Assembly: GCF_025143985.1 (NCBI RefSeq)
Contig: NZ_CP083566.1
Span: 62,001-126,000, forward strand
Length of the DNA stretch: 64,000 bases
Reading direction: 5' to 3'
Source of the DNA: Sulfitobacter sp. W027
Lineage (GTDB): Bacteria > Pseudomonadota > Alphaproteobacteria > Rhodobacterales > Rhodobacteraceae
The position numbers were made by a program, and so were the translations under genes. Below are positions 25,385 through 34,970 of this stretch, piece by piece (positions within the stretch are counted from its first letter, which is position 1; each line of letters starts with the position of its first letter). The notes under the pieces were generated by a model. The model saw only the letters and a program-made list of their open reading frames with translations. It made no database searches and was not told where the DNA came from.

Positions 25385-25430
25385 TATGTCGACATACCGA
25401 TAAAAGTTAAAAATACATATTGTATTTTTA
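25385..25430. promoter_or_regulatory. Operator region ahead of the hydroxyproline transporter operon
   Basis: A 23-bp inverted repeat at 25408-25430 has 9-bp arms TAAAAATAC / GTATTTTTA around ATATT. Its core ATACATATTGTAT (25413-25425) agrees with the site at 23677-23689 at 11 of 13 positions. A 12-bp palindrome TATGTCGACATA (25385-25396) lies 11 bp to the left. The segment is AT-rich and about 80 bp before the binding-protein start, suitable for promoter overlap and repression. Confidence 0.65.
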
Positions 25431-25510
25431 ATGAGGACATAGTTCCTTCATACCACCCCGTACCCCGCCCAGAGAGAGTCGGGGGCGACCAACCCAAGAG
25501 GGAGATATCT

Positions 25511-26317
25511 ATGAAATTCACGCAACTCGCCGGAAGCCTCGTGGCTGCGACCGTGATCGGCACCGCCGCTCAGGCCGACAAACTGGACGACATCATTTCT
25601 TCGGGCACGCTGCGCTGCGCCGTGGTGCTGGACTTCCCACCCATGGGCTCGCGCGATGACAGCAACACGCCGGTCGGCTTTGACGTGGACTACTGCAACG
25701 ATCTGGCCGCCGCTTTGGGTGTCGAAGCCGAGATCGTTGAGACGCCCTTCCCTGACCGTATCCCCGCCCTCGTTTCGGGCCGCGCGGATGTGGGCGTTGC
25801 CTCCACCTCCGACACGCTGGAGCGGGCTAAGACCGTTGGCTTCTCGGTCCCGTACTTCGCCTTCACCAACGTTGTGCTGACGCGCGAAGGCGCGGGCGTG
25901 GACAGCTTTGAAAGCCTCAAGGGCAAAACCGTCGGCTCCGTCGCGGGCACGTTTGAGGCCATCGCGCTCGAAGAGCAGGTCGACGCATGGGACGAGGGCA
26001 GCTTCCGCTCCTATCAGAGCCAAGCCGATGTGTTCCTGTCGCTGTCCCAAGGCCAGATTGATGCGACGGTCGTGACCTCCACCGTGGCCTCCTCCATCGT
26101 TAACGGCGGCAAATTCGAAGGTCTGACCATCGCGGGCGATGCGCCCTTTGACGTGGACTATGTCGGTCTGATCGGCCTGCGTCAGGAATACGGCCTGCTG
26201 AACTATCTCGATCTGTTTGTGAACCAGCAGGTCCGTTCGGGCCGCTATCAGGAACTCTTTGACAAATGGGTCGGCGGCGACGCGCCCGACCTGACCATCG
26301 CCAAAGCCTATCGCTGA
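25511..26317 (+). CDS. Polar amino-acid ABC transporter, periplasmic substrate-binding protein (family 3)
   Basis: 268 residues. A Sec signal peptide (MKFTQLAGSLVAATVIGTAAQA, cleavage near AQA-DK) is followed by the family 3 solute-binding fold: LDDIISSGTLRCAVVLDFPP, the signature PVGFDVDYCNDLAAALG, VETPFPDRIPALVSGRADVGVA and the second-lobe KGKTVGSVAGTFEA. It has no lipobox, so it is free in the periplasm. It leads an operon of two permeases, an ATPase, then D-amino-acid dehydrogenase, 4-hydroxyproline epimerase and aconitase X genes. Hydroxyproline isomers or betaines of proline are therefore the likely ligand. GGGAGATAT precedes the ATG. Confidence 0.9.
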   Translation: MKFTQLAGSLVAATVIGTAAQADKLDDIISSGTLRCAVVLDFPPMGSRDDSNTPVGFDVDYCNDLAAALGVEAEIVETPFPDRIPALVSGRADVGVASTSDTLERAKTVGFSVPYFAFTNVVLTREGAGVDSFESLKGKTVGSVAGTFEAIALEEQVDAWDEGSFRSYQSQADVFLSLSQGQIDATVVTSTVASSIVNGGKFEGLTIAGDAPFDVDYVGLIGLRQEYGLLNYLDLFVNQQVRSGRYQELFDKWVGGDAPDLTIAKAYR

Positions 26318-26324
26318 TGGATGC

Positions 26325-26347
26325 GGGGGCCGCAGTCTGCGGCCCCC
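26325..26347 (+). terminator. Intercistronic hairpin after the substrate-binding-protein gene
   Basis: GGGGGCCGCA (26325-26334) / TGCGGCCCCC (26338-26347) is a perfect 10-bp GC-rich stem with a 3-nt loop, beginning 8 nt after the stop. No T-run follows. This is likely to protect the upstream mRNA end and lower downstream expression rather than stop the operon. Confidence 0.7.
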
Positions 26348-26377
26348 ACTGCCGATAACCGCTGATCGGAGCAAGAG

Positions 26378-27043
26378 ATGGGCAACTACACCTTTCAATG
26401 GCGACAGGCCTTTCGCGCTTTTCCAGAGATGCTGGAAGGCGCGTTGGTTACGCTACAGATATCAATCCTGTCGATGTTGATCGGCGTGACCATTGCCGTG
26501 CTGCTGGCCGTAGGCCGCGATGCCAAGTCGCGCTGGCTGCGGGCGCCTGCGACCGCATGGGTCGAAGTGGCACGTAACACGCCCGCGCTTTTCCAGATTT
26601 ACATGGCGCATTTCGGGCTTGGGTCTTTCGGGATTTACCTCAGCCCCTATGCCGCACTTCTGGCCGGGATCGCGTTCAACAACGCGGGCTACCTCTGCGA
26701 GACGTTCCGCGGCGCGATGCGCGCCATTCCGGACACGCAGCTACGCGCCGGGCGGTCACTGGGCATGGGGCAGGCCAAAGCGTTTCGCCTGATTATCCTG
26801 CCGCAGATGTTCCGCATCTCCTTCCTGCCGACCACGAACCAGATGATCTGGGCGATCCTGATGACCTCACTGGGGGTCACGGTGGGGCTGAATTCGGACC
26901 TCGCCGGGGTGACGCAAGACCTCAACGCGCGCAGCTTCCGAACCTTTGAATTCTTCGCATTGGCGGCGGTGATCTACTACGTGATCGCCAAAGCCGTGAT
27001 GCTCGGCGCACGGCTTCTGGCCGCCCGCCTGTTTCGCTACTGA
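26378..27043 (+). CDS. Amino-acid ABC transporter permease (HisM/GlnP-like), first subunit
   Basis: 221 residues with about five membrane helices. The first follows FPEMLEGALVTLQISILSML. The coupling (EAA) loop that contacts the ATPase is ETFRGAMRAIPDTQLRAGRSLGMGQ. WVEVARNTPALFQIYMAHFG is the family's conserved RnTP region. It forms a heterodimeric channel with the next gene's product. The gene is separated from the binding-protein gene by a hairpin and starts with GGAGCAAGAG upstream. Confidence 0.9.
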   Translation: MGNYTFQWRQAFRAFPEMLEGALVTLQISILSMLIGVTIAVLLAVGRDAKSRWLRAPATAWVEVARNTPALFQIYMAHFGLGSFGIYLSPYAALLAGIAFNNAGYLCETFRGAMRAIPDTQLRAGRSLGMGQAKAFRLIILPQMFRISFLPTTNQMIWAILMTSLGVTVGLNSDLAGVTQDLNARSFRTFEFFALAAVIYYVIAKAVMLGARLLAARLFRY

Positions 27044-27056
27044 AGGAAGAGAATAG

Positions 27057-27710
27057 ATGTTTGATACGGCTCTGACCTTCAACGACCTGTTGTTCATGCT
27101 CAAAGGCGCGGGGGTGACGCTTTCGGTCACCGCCTTCGCGGTGGTGGGCGGCACGCTGCTGGGGCTCTTTTTCGGTGTGCTGCGCAGCCAGATCAGCCCT
27201 TGGGCTGCGCTGCCGCTGACCTTTGTGCTGGATATCTTCCGCTCGGTCCCGCTGCTGATCCAGTTGATCCTTGCCAACGCCTTTCAGGCCATCGCGGGCT
27301 GGGGGATTTCACCCTTTGTGACCTCTTGCATCGTGCTGGCGCTTTATACCTCGGCCTATTGCACTGAGATCGTGCGCGGCGCGATTGAGGCGGTGCCTTC
27401 GGTCACCCGCCGTGCGGCGCGCTCGCTCGGAATGACTTGGGGCCAAGACCTCACGCAGATCGTCTTTCCCATGGCGCTGCGGGTTGGTCTGCCCAGTTGG
27501 ATCGGCCTCACGCTTGGCGTGATGAAAGACAGCGCGCTGGTGATGTGGCTCGGCATCATCGAATTGCTGCGCGCCTCGCAAATTCTGGTGACACGCCTGC
27601 AAGAGCCGATGTTCATCCTGCTCGTGACCGGCGCGATCTATTTCGCGCTCAGTTTCCCCATTGCCCGGCTTGGCAGCCGCTTGGAAAAAAGGTGGCAAGA
27701 AAATGATTGA
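27057..27710 (+). CDS. Amino-acid ABC transporter permease, second subunit
   Basis: 217 residues, paralogous to the preceding permease. FNDLLFMLKGAGVTLSVTAFAVVGG is the first helix region, VLDIFRSVPLLIQLIL the RsxP region, and EIVRGAIEAVPSVTRRAARSLGMTWGQ the EAA coupling loop. It has about five helices. The 3' end overlaps the start of the ATPase gene by 8 bp (27703-27710), indicating coupled translation of the inner-membrane subunits. Confidence 0.9.
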   Translation: MFDTALTFNDLLFMLKGAGVTLSVTAFAVVGGTLLGLFFGVLRSQISPWAALPLTFVLDIFRSVPLLIQLILANAFQAIAGWGISPFVTSCIVLALYTSAYCTEIVRGAIEAVPSVTRRAARSLGMTWGQDLTQIVFPMALRVGLPSWIGLTLGVMKDSALVMWLGIIELLRASQILVTRLQEPMFILLVTGAIYFALSFPIARLGSRLEKRWQEND

Positions 27711-28425
27711 GATTGAAAACGTCCACAAATCCTTTGGTGCGCTTCAGGTGCTCAAGGGCATCGACCTGACCGTGCAAAAGGGCGAGGTCGTCTCGGTGAT
27801 CGGCGGCTCAGGTTCGGGCAAATCGACGCTTTTGACCTGCATCAACGGGTTGGAGCCGATCGACAAGGGCCGCATCGTGGTCGACGGCACCGAAGTCCAC
27901 GCCCGCGATACTGACTTGAACAAGCTGCGCCGTAAAATCGGCATCGTGTTCCAGCAGTTCAACGCCTTCCCGCATCTGACGGTGCTGGAAAACGTGACAC
28001 TTGCCCCCCGCAAGGTAAAGGGCATGGGCCGCAAGGAAGCCGAAGAAATCGCGGTGCAACAGCTTTCGCACGTCGGTCTCGCCGACAAGCTGGGCGTCTA
28101 CCCCAGCCGCCTGTCGGGCGGGCAGCAACAGCGGATGGCGATTGCACGTGCATTGGCCATGTCGCCCGATTACATTCTCTTTGACGAGGTGACCTCGGCG
28201 CTCGACCCGCAATTGGTGGGCGAGGTGCTCGATACGCTCAAATTGCTTGCAGATGAGGGGATGACGATGATCTGTGTCACCCATGAGATGAGTTTCGCAC
28301 GCGATGTGTCGGACCGGGTGGCGTTCTTTCACAAGGGCGTCATGGCCGAGATCGGCGCGCCGGATCAGATCTTTGGCGATCCGCAGCAAGAAGAAACCCG
28401 CCAATTCCTGTCGAGCGTCCGGTAA
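27703..28425 (+). CDS. Amino-acid ABC transporter ATP-binding protein (GlnQ/HisP-like)
   Basis: 240 residues, standard length. Walker A is GGSGSGKSTLL, the Q-loop VFQQFNAFPHLTVLENV, the ABC signature LSGGQQQRMAIARAL, Walker B YILFDEVTSALDP and the H-loop CVTHEM. I chose the ATG at 27703 (MIEIENVHKSFGALQ) over an upstream in-frame TTG because the family starts here and the ATG overlaps the permease end. It powers import of the amino acid bound by the periplasmic protein. Its stop overlaps the next ATG by one base. Confidence 0.93.
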   Translation: MIEIENVHKSFGALQVLKGIDLTVQKGEVVSVIGGSGSGKSTLLTCINGLEPIDKGRIVVDGTEVHARDTDLNKLRRKIGIVFQQFNAFPHLTVLENVTLAPRKVKGMGRKEAEEIAVQQLSHVGLADKLGVYPSRLSGGQQQRMAIARALAMSPDYILFDEVTSALDPQLVGEVLDTLKLLADEGMTMICVTHEMSFARDVSDRVAFFHKGVMAEIGAPDQIFGDPQQEETRQFLSSVR

Positions 28426-29648
28426 TGAACCAAACCCCGGTGACGGTCGTCGGCGCGGGCGTGGTGGGCCTGTCCATCGCGCTGGCGCTTCAAGCGCGCG
28501 GGCTGCCCGTGCGGGTGATCGACCGTGAAGGCCCGGCAGCGGGTGCGTCGGCGGGCAATGCGGGTGCCTTTGCATTCACCGAGATACTGCCGCTGGCTTC
28601 GCCCCGGATGATCCGGCAAGCGCCGAAATGGCTGTTGGATCCCTTAGGGCCGCTGTCCGTGCCGCCGCGCTATGCCGGGCGGATCGCCCCGTGGATGTGG
28701 CGCTTTTGGAAGGCGAGCTGGCCCGCGCAGGTGCGGGCTTCGACCGTGGCGCAGACGGCGTTGATGAAGCTCTCGCAAGCCGCCCTTGAACCGCATCTGG
28801 CGATGAGCGGTCTGGCGCATATGCTGCGGCACGACGGGCAGATGCAGGTCTATGAGAGCGAGGCCGAGTTCCGCGCATCGCTCCCCGGCTGGCAGGCCCG
28901 CGAAGAGGCGGGGATCGCCTTCATCCATCTCAAGGGCGATGAGATCGCGGCCTATCAGCCCGGTCTTGCGCCCAGCTTCACCCATGCGACCTTCACCCCG
29001 GAATGGCAGTCCATCTCTGACCCGCGCGACTATGTGCTGGCGATGGCCGACCGCTTCCGCGCAGGGGGCGGTGAGATCACCATCACCCGCGCCGAGCGTT
29101 TGGTCGCGGGCGGGGTCGAGACCGCTGCTGGCATGATGCCGGGCAACGTGGTGCTGGCCGCCGGTGCGCATTCGCATCATCTGGCGCGGACCGCTGGCGT
29201 GAAAATCCCGCTGGAAACCGAACGCGGTTATAACACGACACTGCCTGCAGGCGCATTTGATCTAAAACGACAGATCACCTTCGGCGGCCATGGCTTTGTC
29301 ATCAGCAAAGTCGGCAACGGCCTGCGCGTCGGCGGGGCGGTGGAACTCGGCGGGCTCGACCTGCCGCCGAACTTTGCCCGCGCCGATGCGATGCTGAAAA
29401 AGGCCAAACGTTTTCTGCCGGGGCTCGATACCTCGGGCGGCACGCAGTGGATGGGTTTTCGCCCCTCGCTGCCCGACAGCCTGCCCGCCATCGGGGCGCT
29501 GCCGAACCGGCCAGATGTTTTGTGCGCCTTCGGCCACGGGCATCTGGGTCTCACCCAATCGGCGGGCACCGCCGCCATCATCGCGGACCTGATGACCGGC
29601 CAAGACCCCGGCATCGACCTTGCCCCCTTCTCTCCCGCGCGTTTTTAG
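28425..29648 (+). CDS. FAD-dependent D-amino-acid dehydrogenase, probable D-hydroxyproline dehydrogenase
   Basis: 407 residues. The dinucleotide-binding fold PVTVVGAGVVGLSIALALQARG (the first 22 residues after MNQT) and VIDREGPAAGASAGNAGAF match the DadA/DAO family. Later motifs are LAAGAHSHHLARTAGVKIPLETERGYNTTLP and the C-terminal FAD contact WMGFRPSLPDSLPAIG with CAFGHGHLGLTQSAGTAAIIADL. These proteins oxidise D-amino acids to imino acids and pass electrons to the respiratory chain. Next to 4-hydroxyproline epimerase, oxidation of cis-4-hydroxy-D-proline to delta1-pyrroline-4-hydroxy-2-carboxylate is the probable reaction. It overlaps the ATPase stop by 1 bp and ends 8 bp before the epimerase. 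Confidence 0.87.
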   Translation: MNQTPVTVVGAGVVGLSIALALQARGLPVRVIDREGPAAGASAGNAGAFAFTEILPLASPRMIRQAPKWLLDPLGPLSVPPRYAGRIAPWMWRFWKASWPAQVRASTVAQTALMKLSQAALEPHLAMSGLAHMLRHDGQMQVYESEAEFRASLPGWQAREEAGIAFIHLKGDEIAAYQPGLAPSFTHATFTPEWQSISDPRDYVLAMADRFRAGGGEITITRAERLVAGGVETAAGMMPGNVVLAAGAHSHHLARTAGVKIPLETERGYNTTLPAGAFDLKRQITFGGHGFVISKVGNGLRVGGAVELGGLDLPPNFARADAMLKKAKRFLPGLDTSGGTQWMGFRPSLPDSLPAIGALPNRPDVLCAFGHGHLGLTQSAGTAAIIADLMTGQDPGIDLAPFSPARF

Positions 29649-29656
29649 AGGCTGAC

Positions 29657-30658
29657 ATGACGCAACACACATTTCCTTGTATCGACGGCCACACCTGCGG
29701 CAATCCGGTACGGCTCGTCACCGGCGGCGCGCCGCTGCTCAAGGGCGCGAACATGCTGGAAAAGCGCGCGCATTTTCTGGCGGAGTACGACTGGATTCGC
29801 ACCGGTCTGATGTTCGAACCGCGCGGGCATGACCAGATGTCGGGCGCGATCCTTTATCCGCCGACGCGGGATGATTGCGACATCGCGGTGCTGTTCATTG
29901 AGACCTCAGGCTGCCTGCCCATGTGCGGTCACGGGACCATCGGCACTGTCACCATCGCGCTTGAAAACGGGCTGGTCACGCCCGCCACTCCCGGACAGTT
30001 GCGCCTTGAGACCCCCGCCGGGCGGGTCGATGTGACCTACCGCCAAGAGGGGCGTTTCGTCGAAGAAGTACGGCTGACCAATGTGCCAGCCTTCCTGCAC
30101 GCCGAAGGGCTGATGGCCGAGGTCGAGGGCTTGGGCGAAGTGGTGGTTGATGTGGCCTATGGCGGCAATTTCTACGCCATCGTCGAGCCGCAGAATAATT
30201 TTCGCGACATGGCGGATTTCTCGGTTTCCGAGCTGGTCGGCCTCAGCCCAAAACTCCGCGAAGCACTCAATGCGAAATACGAATTCATCCACCCCGAACA
30301 CCCGGCGATCAACGGGCTGAGCCACATCCTCTGGACCGGTGCTGGCCAAGCGCCCGAGGCCCACGCCCGCAACGCGGTTTTCTACGGTGACAAGGCGATC
30401 GACCGCTCGCCCTGCGGCACAGGCACCTCGGCGCGGATGGCGCAGCTCGCGGCCAAGGGGAAGCTGAGTGTGGGCGACGACTTCGTGCATGAATCCATCA
30501 TCGGGTCGATGTTCAAAGGCCGTGTCGAGGCGGCGGCGGAGGTGGCGGGCAAGCCTGCGATCATCCCTTCCATCGCCGGTTGGGCGCGGGTCACCGGCTT
30601 TAACACCATCTTCATCGACGAGCGCGACCCCTTCGCGCACGGTTTCGTTGTTACCTGA
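29657..30658 (+). CDS. Proline racemase-family 4-hydroxyproline 2-epimerase
   Basis: 333 residues. Both catalytic cysteines are present: Cys90 in [11 protein letters not shown] and Cys253 in [13 protein letters not shown], acting as the two acid/base thiols on either face of the alpha-carbon. The N-terminus [19 protein letters not shown] and [14 protein letters not shown] are typical of 4-hydroxyproline epimerases rather than proline racemases proper. It converts trans-4-hydroxy-L-proline to cis-4-hydroxy-D-proline, the substrate of the preceding dehydrogenase. The ATG at 29657 starts 8 bp after the dehydrogenase stop. The in-frame extension upstream overlaps that gene and is not used. Confidence 0.92.
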   Translation: MTQHTFPCIDGHTCGNPVRLVTGGAPLLKGANMLEKRAHFLAEYDWIRTGLMFEPRGHDQMSGAILYPPTRDDCDIAVLFIETSGCLPMCGHGTIGTVTIALENGLVTPATPGQLRLETPAGRVDVTYRQEGRFVEEVRLTNVPAFLHAEGLMAEVEGLGEVVVDVAYGGNFYAIVEPQNNFRDMADFSVSELVGLSPKLREALNAKYEFIHPEHPAINGLSHILWTGAGQAPEAHARNAVFYGDKAIDRSPCGTGTSARMAQLAAKGKLSVGDDFVHESIIGSMFKGRVEAAAEVAGKPAIIPSIAGWARVTGFNTIFIDERDPFAHGFVVT

Positions 30659-30674
30659 TTTGGAAGGGCTGCCC

Positions 30675-32372
30675 ATGGCGCAGATTATCGTTCCCGCCGA
30701 GGCCCAAGGCGCGGTGCTCGTCTCGACCGAGGGGTTGAGTTTCTGGGGCGGCGTCGATCCGGCCACAGGCAAGGTCATCGACGCGCATCATCCGCTGTGC
30801 GGGCAGTCGCTGGCAGGCAAGATCGTGTTGATGCCCACGAGCCGCGGTTCCTGCACCGGCAGTGGCGTCCTGCTGGAGCTGGCAATGAACGGTCATGCCC
30901 CCGCCGCATTGGTCTTTCGCGAGGCCGAAGATATCCTGACCTTGGGTGCCTTGATCGCGGGGAAGATGTTCGCCAAGCCGCTGGCGGTGCTGCGGCTTGG
31001 CGCAAAGGACTACGACCTGCTTGCCAAGGCGCGCAACGCGCGGATCACGCCAGAAATGCTCAGCACCGATGCGTGGGACTTGCCCCTGTCCGACAGGCCC
31101 GCCCGCGATCTGCATCTTACCGCTGAGGATCAGGCAATGCTTGATGGGGCCGACGGTCCGGCAGTTCAATTGGCGATGGAGATCACCTGCACCATGGCGC
31201 GCGGGCAGGGGGCCGAGAGGCTGGTCGACGTGACGCGCGTGCATATCGACGGCTGCATCTACGCGAGCCCCGCCAACCTGCTTTTCGCGCAAACCATGGC
31301 CGATATGGGCTCGCAGGTACGTGTGCCGACAACGATGAATGCGATCTCGGTCGATCACGGCAATTGGCGCGCCCAAGGCGTGCCGCCGGACTTTGGCCTG
31401 CCCGCCAGCCGTCTGGCCGACGCCTATGTTACCATGGGCGCGCGGCCCAGTTTTACCTGCGCGCCCTACCAACTGCCCGCCCCGCCCGAGCGTGGCGAGT
31501 TCATCGCGTGGTCGGAATCTAACGCGGTGATCTATGCCAATAGCGTGCTCGGCGCGCGGACGGTGAAACATCCTGATTTCCTCGACCTTTGCATCGCGCT
31601 GACCGGGCGCGCCCCGCTGTCGGGGGTCTACCTTGATGCCCACCGCGCACCGCGTCGGGTGATCGATGTGCAACTGCCCGCGCAGTATGACGAGGCGATT
31701 TGGCCGATGCTGGGCTGGCTGGCGGGGCAGGCGGCCCCGGACCGGATCCCACTGCTGCGCGGGTTGGAGAGTGCCGCCCCGAACGAAGATGACCGCAAGG
31801 CGCTCTGCGCGGCCTTCGGCACCACCTCTGCCGCGCCGATGCTGCATGTGGCCGGCATCACGCCCGAGGCCGATCTGCCGCCTGTTGCGGAGGCGGAGAC
31901 GGTGCGCGTAACATCGAACGATCTGCGCCGCGTCTGGCGGCAGTTCAACGCCGGGCCTGCAAAGGTCGATCTCATCGCCTTTGGCAGCCCGCATTTCTCC
32001 CACGCGGAATGCCGTGCGCTCGACGCCGCCCTTGCAGGGCGCAAGCGTCATCCCGATACAGCGGTTATCGTAACGCTCGGCCATGACACGCTCTCGGCAG
32101 CGCGGGGCGACGGCACGGTGGCGCGGCTCGAAGCGGCGGGCGTGCAGGTCGTGCCCGACATCTGCTGGTGTTCGATCTCTGAGCCGGTCTTTCCGCCCGC
32201 GGCCCAAGTGCTGATGACCAACTCTGGCAAATACGCCCATTACGCCCCCGGTCTCTCGGGCCGCGCGGTGCGTTTTGGCAGCATCGCCGATTGTGTAGAA
32301 GCCGCCCTGACCGGGCAGGCGCGAGAGGCCTTACCGACTTGGCTGGCCGAAGAGGAGACAAGTAATGCGTAG
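30675..32372 (+). CDS. Fused aconitase X (DUF126 + DUF521), probable cis-3-hydroxy-L-proline dehydratase
   Basis: 565 residues. The small-subunit swivel domain comes first (about 1-135: [25 protein letters not shown] split at the conserved [18 protein letters not shown]), followed by the large aconitase-like domain from about 150 onward. Conserved Cys/Thr-rich motifs are [56 protein letters not shown] and [10 protein letters not shown]. Bacterial AcnX proteins bind an iron-sulfur cluster and several dehydrate cis-3-hydroxy-L-proline to Pyr2C. GGAAGGG lies 6 nt before ATG 30675; the longer upstream frame overlaps the epimerase. It overlaps the next gene by 8 bp. Substrate assignment rests on family plus gene context. 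Confidence 0.88.
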   Translation: MAQIIVPAEAQGAVLVSTEGLSFWGGVDPATGKVIDAHHPLCGQSLAGKIVLMPTSRGSCTGSGVLLELAMNGHAPAALVFREAEDILTLGALIAGKMFAKPLAVLRLGAKDYDLLAKARNARITPEMLSTDAWDLPLSDRPARDLHLTAEDQAMLDGADGPAVQLAMEITCTMARGQGAERLVDVTRVHIDGCIYASPANLLFAQTMADMGSQVRVPTTMNAISVDHGNWRAQGVPPDFGLPASRLADAYVTMGARPSFTCAPYQLPAPPERGEFIAWSESNAVIYANSVLGARTVKHPDFLDLCIALTGRAPLSGVYLDAHRAPRRVIDVQLPAQYDEAIWPMLGWLAGQAAPDRIPLLRGLESAAPNEDDRKALCAAFGTTSAAPMLHVAGITPEADLPPVAEAETVRVTSNDLRRVWRQFNAGPAKVDLIAFGSPHFSHAECRALDAALAGRKRHPDTAVIVTLGHDTLSAARGDGTVARLEAAGVQVVPDICWCSISEPVFPPAAQVLMTNSGKYAHYAPGLSGRAVRFGSIADCVEAALTGQAREALPTWLAEEETSNA

Positions 32373-33396
32373 CAGCAAAACCGTTCATGTGATCTCGGCC
32401 CATGCCGAGGGCGAGGTTGGCGACGTGATCGTGGGCGGTGTCACCCCGCCTCCGGGCGACACACTCTGGGAGCAAAGCCGCTGGATCGCGCGGGATGAGA
32501 CCCTGCGCAACTTCGTGTTGAACGAGCCGCGTGGCGGGGTGTTTCGCCATGTGAACCTGCTGGTGCCGCCGAAAGACCCCCGCGCCGATGCGGCCTTCAT
32601 CATTATGGAGCCGGAAGACACGCCCCCGATGTCGGGCTCCAACTCGATTTGCGTTTCCACCGTCCTGCTTGACGGAGGTATCCTGCCGATGACTGAGCCG
32701 GTGACCGAACTGACCCTCGAAGCGCCGGGAGGGCTGGTGAAGGTCCGCGCCGAATGTCGCAATGGCAAGGCGGAGCGCATCTTTGTGCAGAACCTGCCAA
32801 GCTTCGCGGCCCGCCTTGATGTTCCGCTGGAGGTCGAAGGGCTGGGCACGCTCACCGTGGATACCGCCTATGGCGGAGACAGTTTCGTCGTCGTTGATGC
32901 CGCTGCGATGGGGTTCTCGCTCGAGGCGCATGAGGCCCATGATATTGCCCGTCTCGGGGTGCGGATCACCAATGCCGCCAATGCCGCGATGCGCTTTGAG
33001 CTTCCCGATAACCCCGATTGGCAGCATTTCTCTTTCTGCCTTTTCGCCGGACCAGTGACCCGTGACGAGACCGGCCTGCGCGCCGGGGCGGCGGTGGCGA
33101 TCCAACCAGGTAAGGTGGATCGGTCCCCCACCGGCACAGCGCTTTGCGCGCGGATGGCGCTGCTGCACGCGCGGGGGGAGATGGGTTTGGAGGACAGCCT
33201 GACCACCGTCTCGCTGATCGGCTCAACCTTTACTGGGCGGATCTTGGGCGAGACCCGCGTCGGCGATCATCCGGCCATCCTTCCCGAACTCTCAGGGAGG
33301 GGATGGATTACCGGCATTCACCAGCACATGCTTGACCCCGACGATCCGTGGCCCGGCGGTTACCGCCTGTCAGACACTTGGGGCGCGCGCGGCTAA
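32365..33396 (+). CDS. Proline racemase-family protein with Ser/Thr in place of both catalytic cysteines
   Basis: 343 residues with the proline racemase fold: [21 protein letters not shown] at the N-terminus, [13 protein letters not shown], and the two half-sites [10 protein letters not shown] and [13 protein letters not shown]. The residues aligned with the catalytic thiols are Ser90 and Thr256, whereas racemases/epimerases have Cys/Cys (some Ser/Cys) and trans-3-hydroxy-L-proline dehydratase has Cys/Thr. It therefore cannot work as a two-thiol racemase. Adjacent genes suggest a hydroxyproline-related dehydratase or isomerase, perhaps on trans-3-hydroxyproline or a derivative. It overlaps AcnX by 8 bp and its stop overlaps the convergent flavoprotein stop by 3 bp. 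Confidence 0.82.
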   Translation: MRSSKTVHVISAHAEGEVGDVIVGGVTPPPGDTLWEQSRWIARDETLRNFVLNEPRGGVFRHVNLLVPPKDPRADAAFIIMEPEDTPPMSGSNSICVSTVLLDGGILPMTEPVTELTLEAPGGLVKVRAECRNGKAERIFVQNLPSFAARLDVPLEVEGLGTLTVDTAYGGDSFVVVDAAAMGFSLEAHEAHDIARLGVRITNAANAAMRFELPDNPDWQHFSFCLFAGPVTRDETGLRAGAAVAIQPGKVDRSPTGTALCARMALLHARGEMGLEDSLTTVSLIGSTFTGRILGETRVGDHPAILPELSGRGWITGIHQHMLDPDDPWPGGYRLSDTWGARG

Positions 33397-34952
33397 GCGC
33401 CCATCCCTTTCGCCAAGTTAAACCCCGAACCCCCGCCCAAACCCGGGCCGGGGTGGGTCGAGGCACCGATATGGTGCAGCCCCTTAATCGGAGTGGCGTA
33501 GTTCTTCTGTTCCGCAAATGGCCGCCAGAGGAAGAACTGATCCAAGGTGCAGGCCCCGCCATAGGGGTCACCGCCCACCAGATTGACGTTCATCGCGGCC
33601 AGATCGGCAGGCGAATAGGCGCGCCGGGCAAGTTTTATTTCATCGAAGTTGCGGATGCTTTTGCGCAAAATACTTTCGATCCGGTCGGCGAAGGCCTCCC
33701 GCATCGACTCGGTCCACTCAGAGGTGGTTTCGATCTCTCCCGCGGCATCGCCCTTGATTGCGCGCGGCGCGTCGGGGATTTGCAGCCAGAGCACCGCTTT
33801 CCCTTCAGGACAGCGGCTGGGATCAAGGCGATGCGGTTGCCCGACGCAGATTGTAGGCACCGCCGGAAGCAGCCCGCGCTCAGCCTCATTGCAGGCGCGC
33901 GAGACGGCGTCGATCCCGTCGGTCAGATGGATCAAAGCGACATCCTCTAGCCCATTGGCAACCCAATCGGGGTCACCATCCAGCGCATAGTGCAGTTGAA
34001 AATTACCCCGCCCGTGGCGGAATTTGCGGCGATTTTCGGGGCGCGGTTGATCTTTTAACAAGCCGTCGTAAAGCTGCCCCGGCGCGACGGATGCGATGAC
34101 ATTCTTGGCGTTGATCCTCTCGCCTAAGGACGTCTCAATCCCGCGCGCCTCTCCGTTCTCGACAAGGATACGGCTGGCTTCGACGCCGGTGCGGATTCCG
34201 CCGCCGTTTGCTACAATCAATTTCTCGAACGCTACCGCCATCTGTCCCGCGCCGCCCTTGACCACAGGCGCGCCTGCGGCTTCCAGCGCGAAGGCGATGA
34301 CCCGGCTCATCTGCCCGCCATAACTGGCCTCGGGTGTCAGTCCGACATGCAAAACCCAGGGCGCCCAAAGCGCCTGAACGTCGTCACTTTCATAGCGCGT
34401 CTCAAGCCACGCACGGCCCGGCTCCAACGCCTCACCGAACCATGCTTTAAGCGGGCCAAGCCCTTTTTTCCATGCCTGTTTTGTCAACAGCCATGCAGAC
34501 TGGCGCGACCAGAGCGGCTGCCCCAAAAGCGCAAAAAGAAAATCCGCGTCCGCCTCAATCGCGCCCACATCCGCCGCGTGTTGATCCCCGTCCCCCGCCG
34601 CGCGCGCGTTGAAGGCCGCGACATTCGCCGCGCGGTCCATCTCCAGCCGCAGGGCTTGATCATTGGGGCGCAGGGCGGCGGTAGGATGCGGGCTATGGCA
34701 GAATTCCAGCCCATGTTTGGCGAGATCTTCGCCCAATGCCCCATAGGCGGGACCCGTCAGAAATAGAACGAAGGTCGCGGCCATGACGTCATGATGAAAG
34801 CCGGGCAGGGTGACCTCTTCGGTCATCATACAGCCACCGATCCGGTCTTCGCGCTCAACCACCAGCACGCTGTCGCCCTTGCGGCAGAGCAAGGCCGCCG
34901 CGACCAGCGCGTTGATGCCGGACCCAATGATGATGTGATCGACATCGGCCAT
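33393..34952 (-). CDS. NAD(P)/FAD-dependent oxidoreductase, PYROXD2/phytoene-desaturase-like (A)
   Basis: 519 residues. The N-terminal FAD-binding fold is [22 protein letters not shown] with [17 protein letters not shown] central [21 protein letters not shown] and the FAD-contacting C-terminus [19 protein letters not shown] complete the CrtI/PYROXD2-like layout. ATG 34952 has GGAAGGA 6 nt upstream; a TTG two codons earlier is unlikely. It is divergent from a paralogous flavoprotein and convergent with the proline-racemase-like gene. The family includes carotenoid desaturases and the little-understood PYROXD2; no carotenoid gene is nearby, so I make no substrate call. Confidence 0.85.
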   Translation of the reverse strand: MADVDHIIIGSGINALVAAALLCRKGDSVLVVEREDRIGGCMMTEEVTLPGFHHDVMAATFVLFLTGPAYGALGEDLAKHGLEFCHSPHPTAALRPNDQALRLEMDRAANVAAFNARAAGDGDQHAADVGAIEADADFLFALLGQPLWSRQSAWLLTKQAWKKGLGPLKAWFGEALEPGRAWLETRYESDDVQALWAPWVLHVGLTPEASYGGQMSRVIAFALEAAGAPVVKGGAGQMAVAFEKLIVANGGGIRTGVEASRILVENGEARGIETSLGERINAKNVIASVAPGQLYDGLLKDQPRPENRRKFRHGRGNFQLHYALDGDPDWVANGLEDVALIHLTDGIDAVSRACNEAERGLLPAVPTICVGQPHRLDPSRCPEGKAVLWLQIPDAPRAIKGDAAGEIETTSEWTESMREAFADRIESILRKSIRNFDEIKLARRAYSPADLAAMNVNLVGGDPYGGACTLDQFFLWRPFAEQKNYATPIKGLHHIGASTHPGPGLGGGSGFNLAKGMGA

Positions 34953-34970
34953 GCCCAATCCTTCCGCAAA

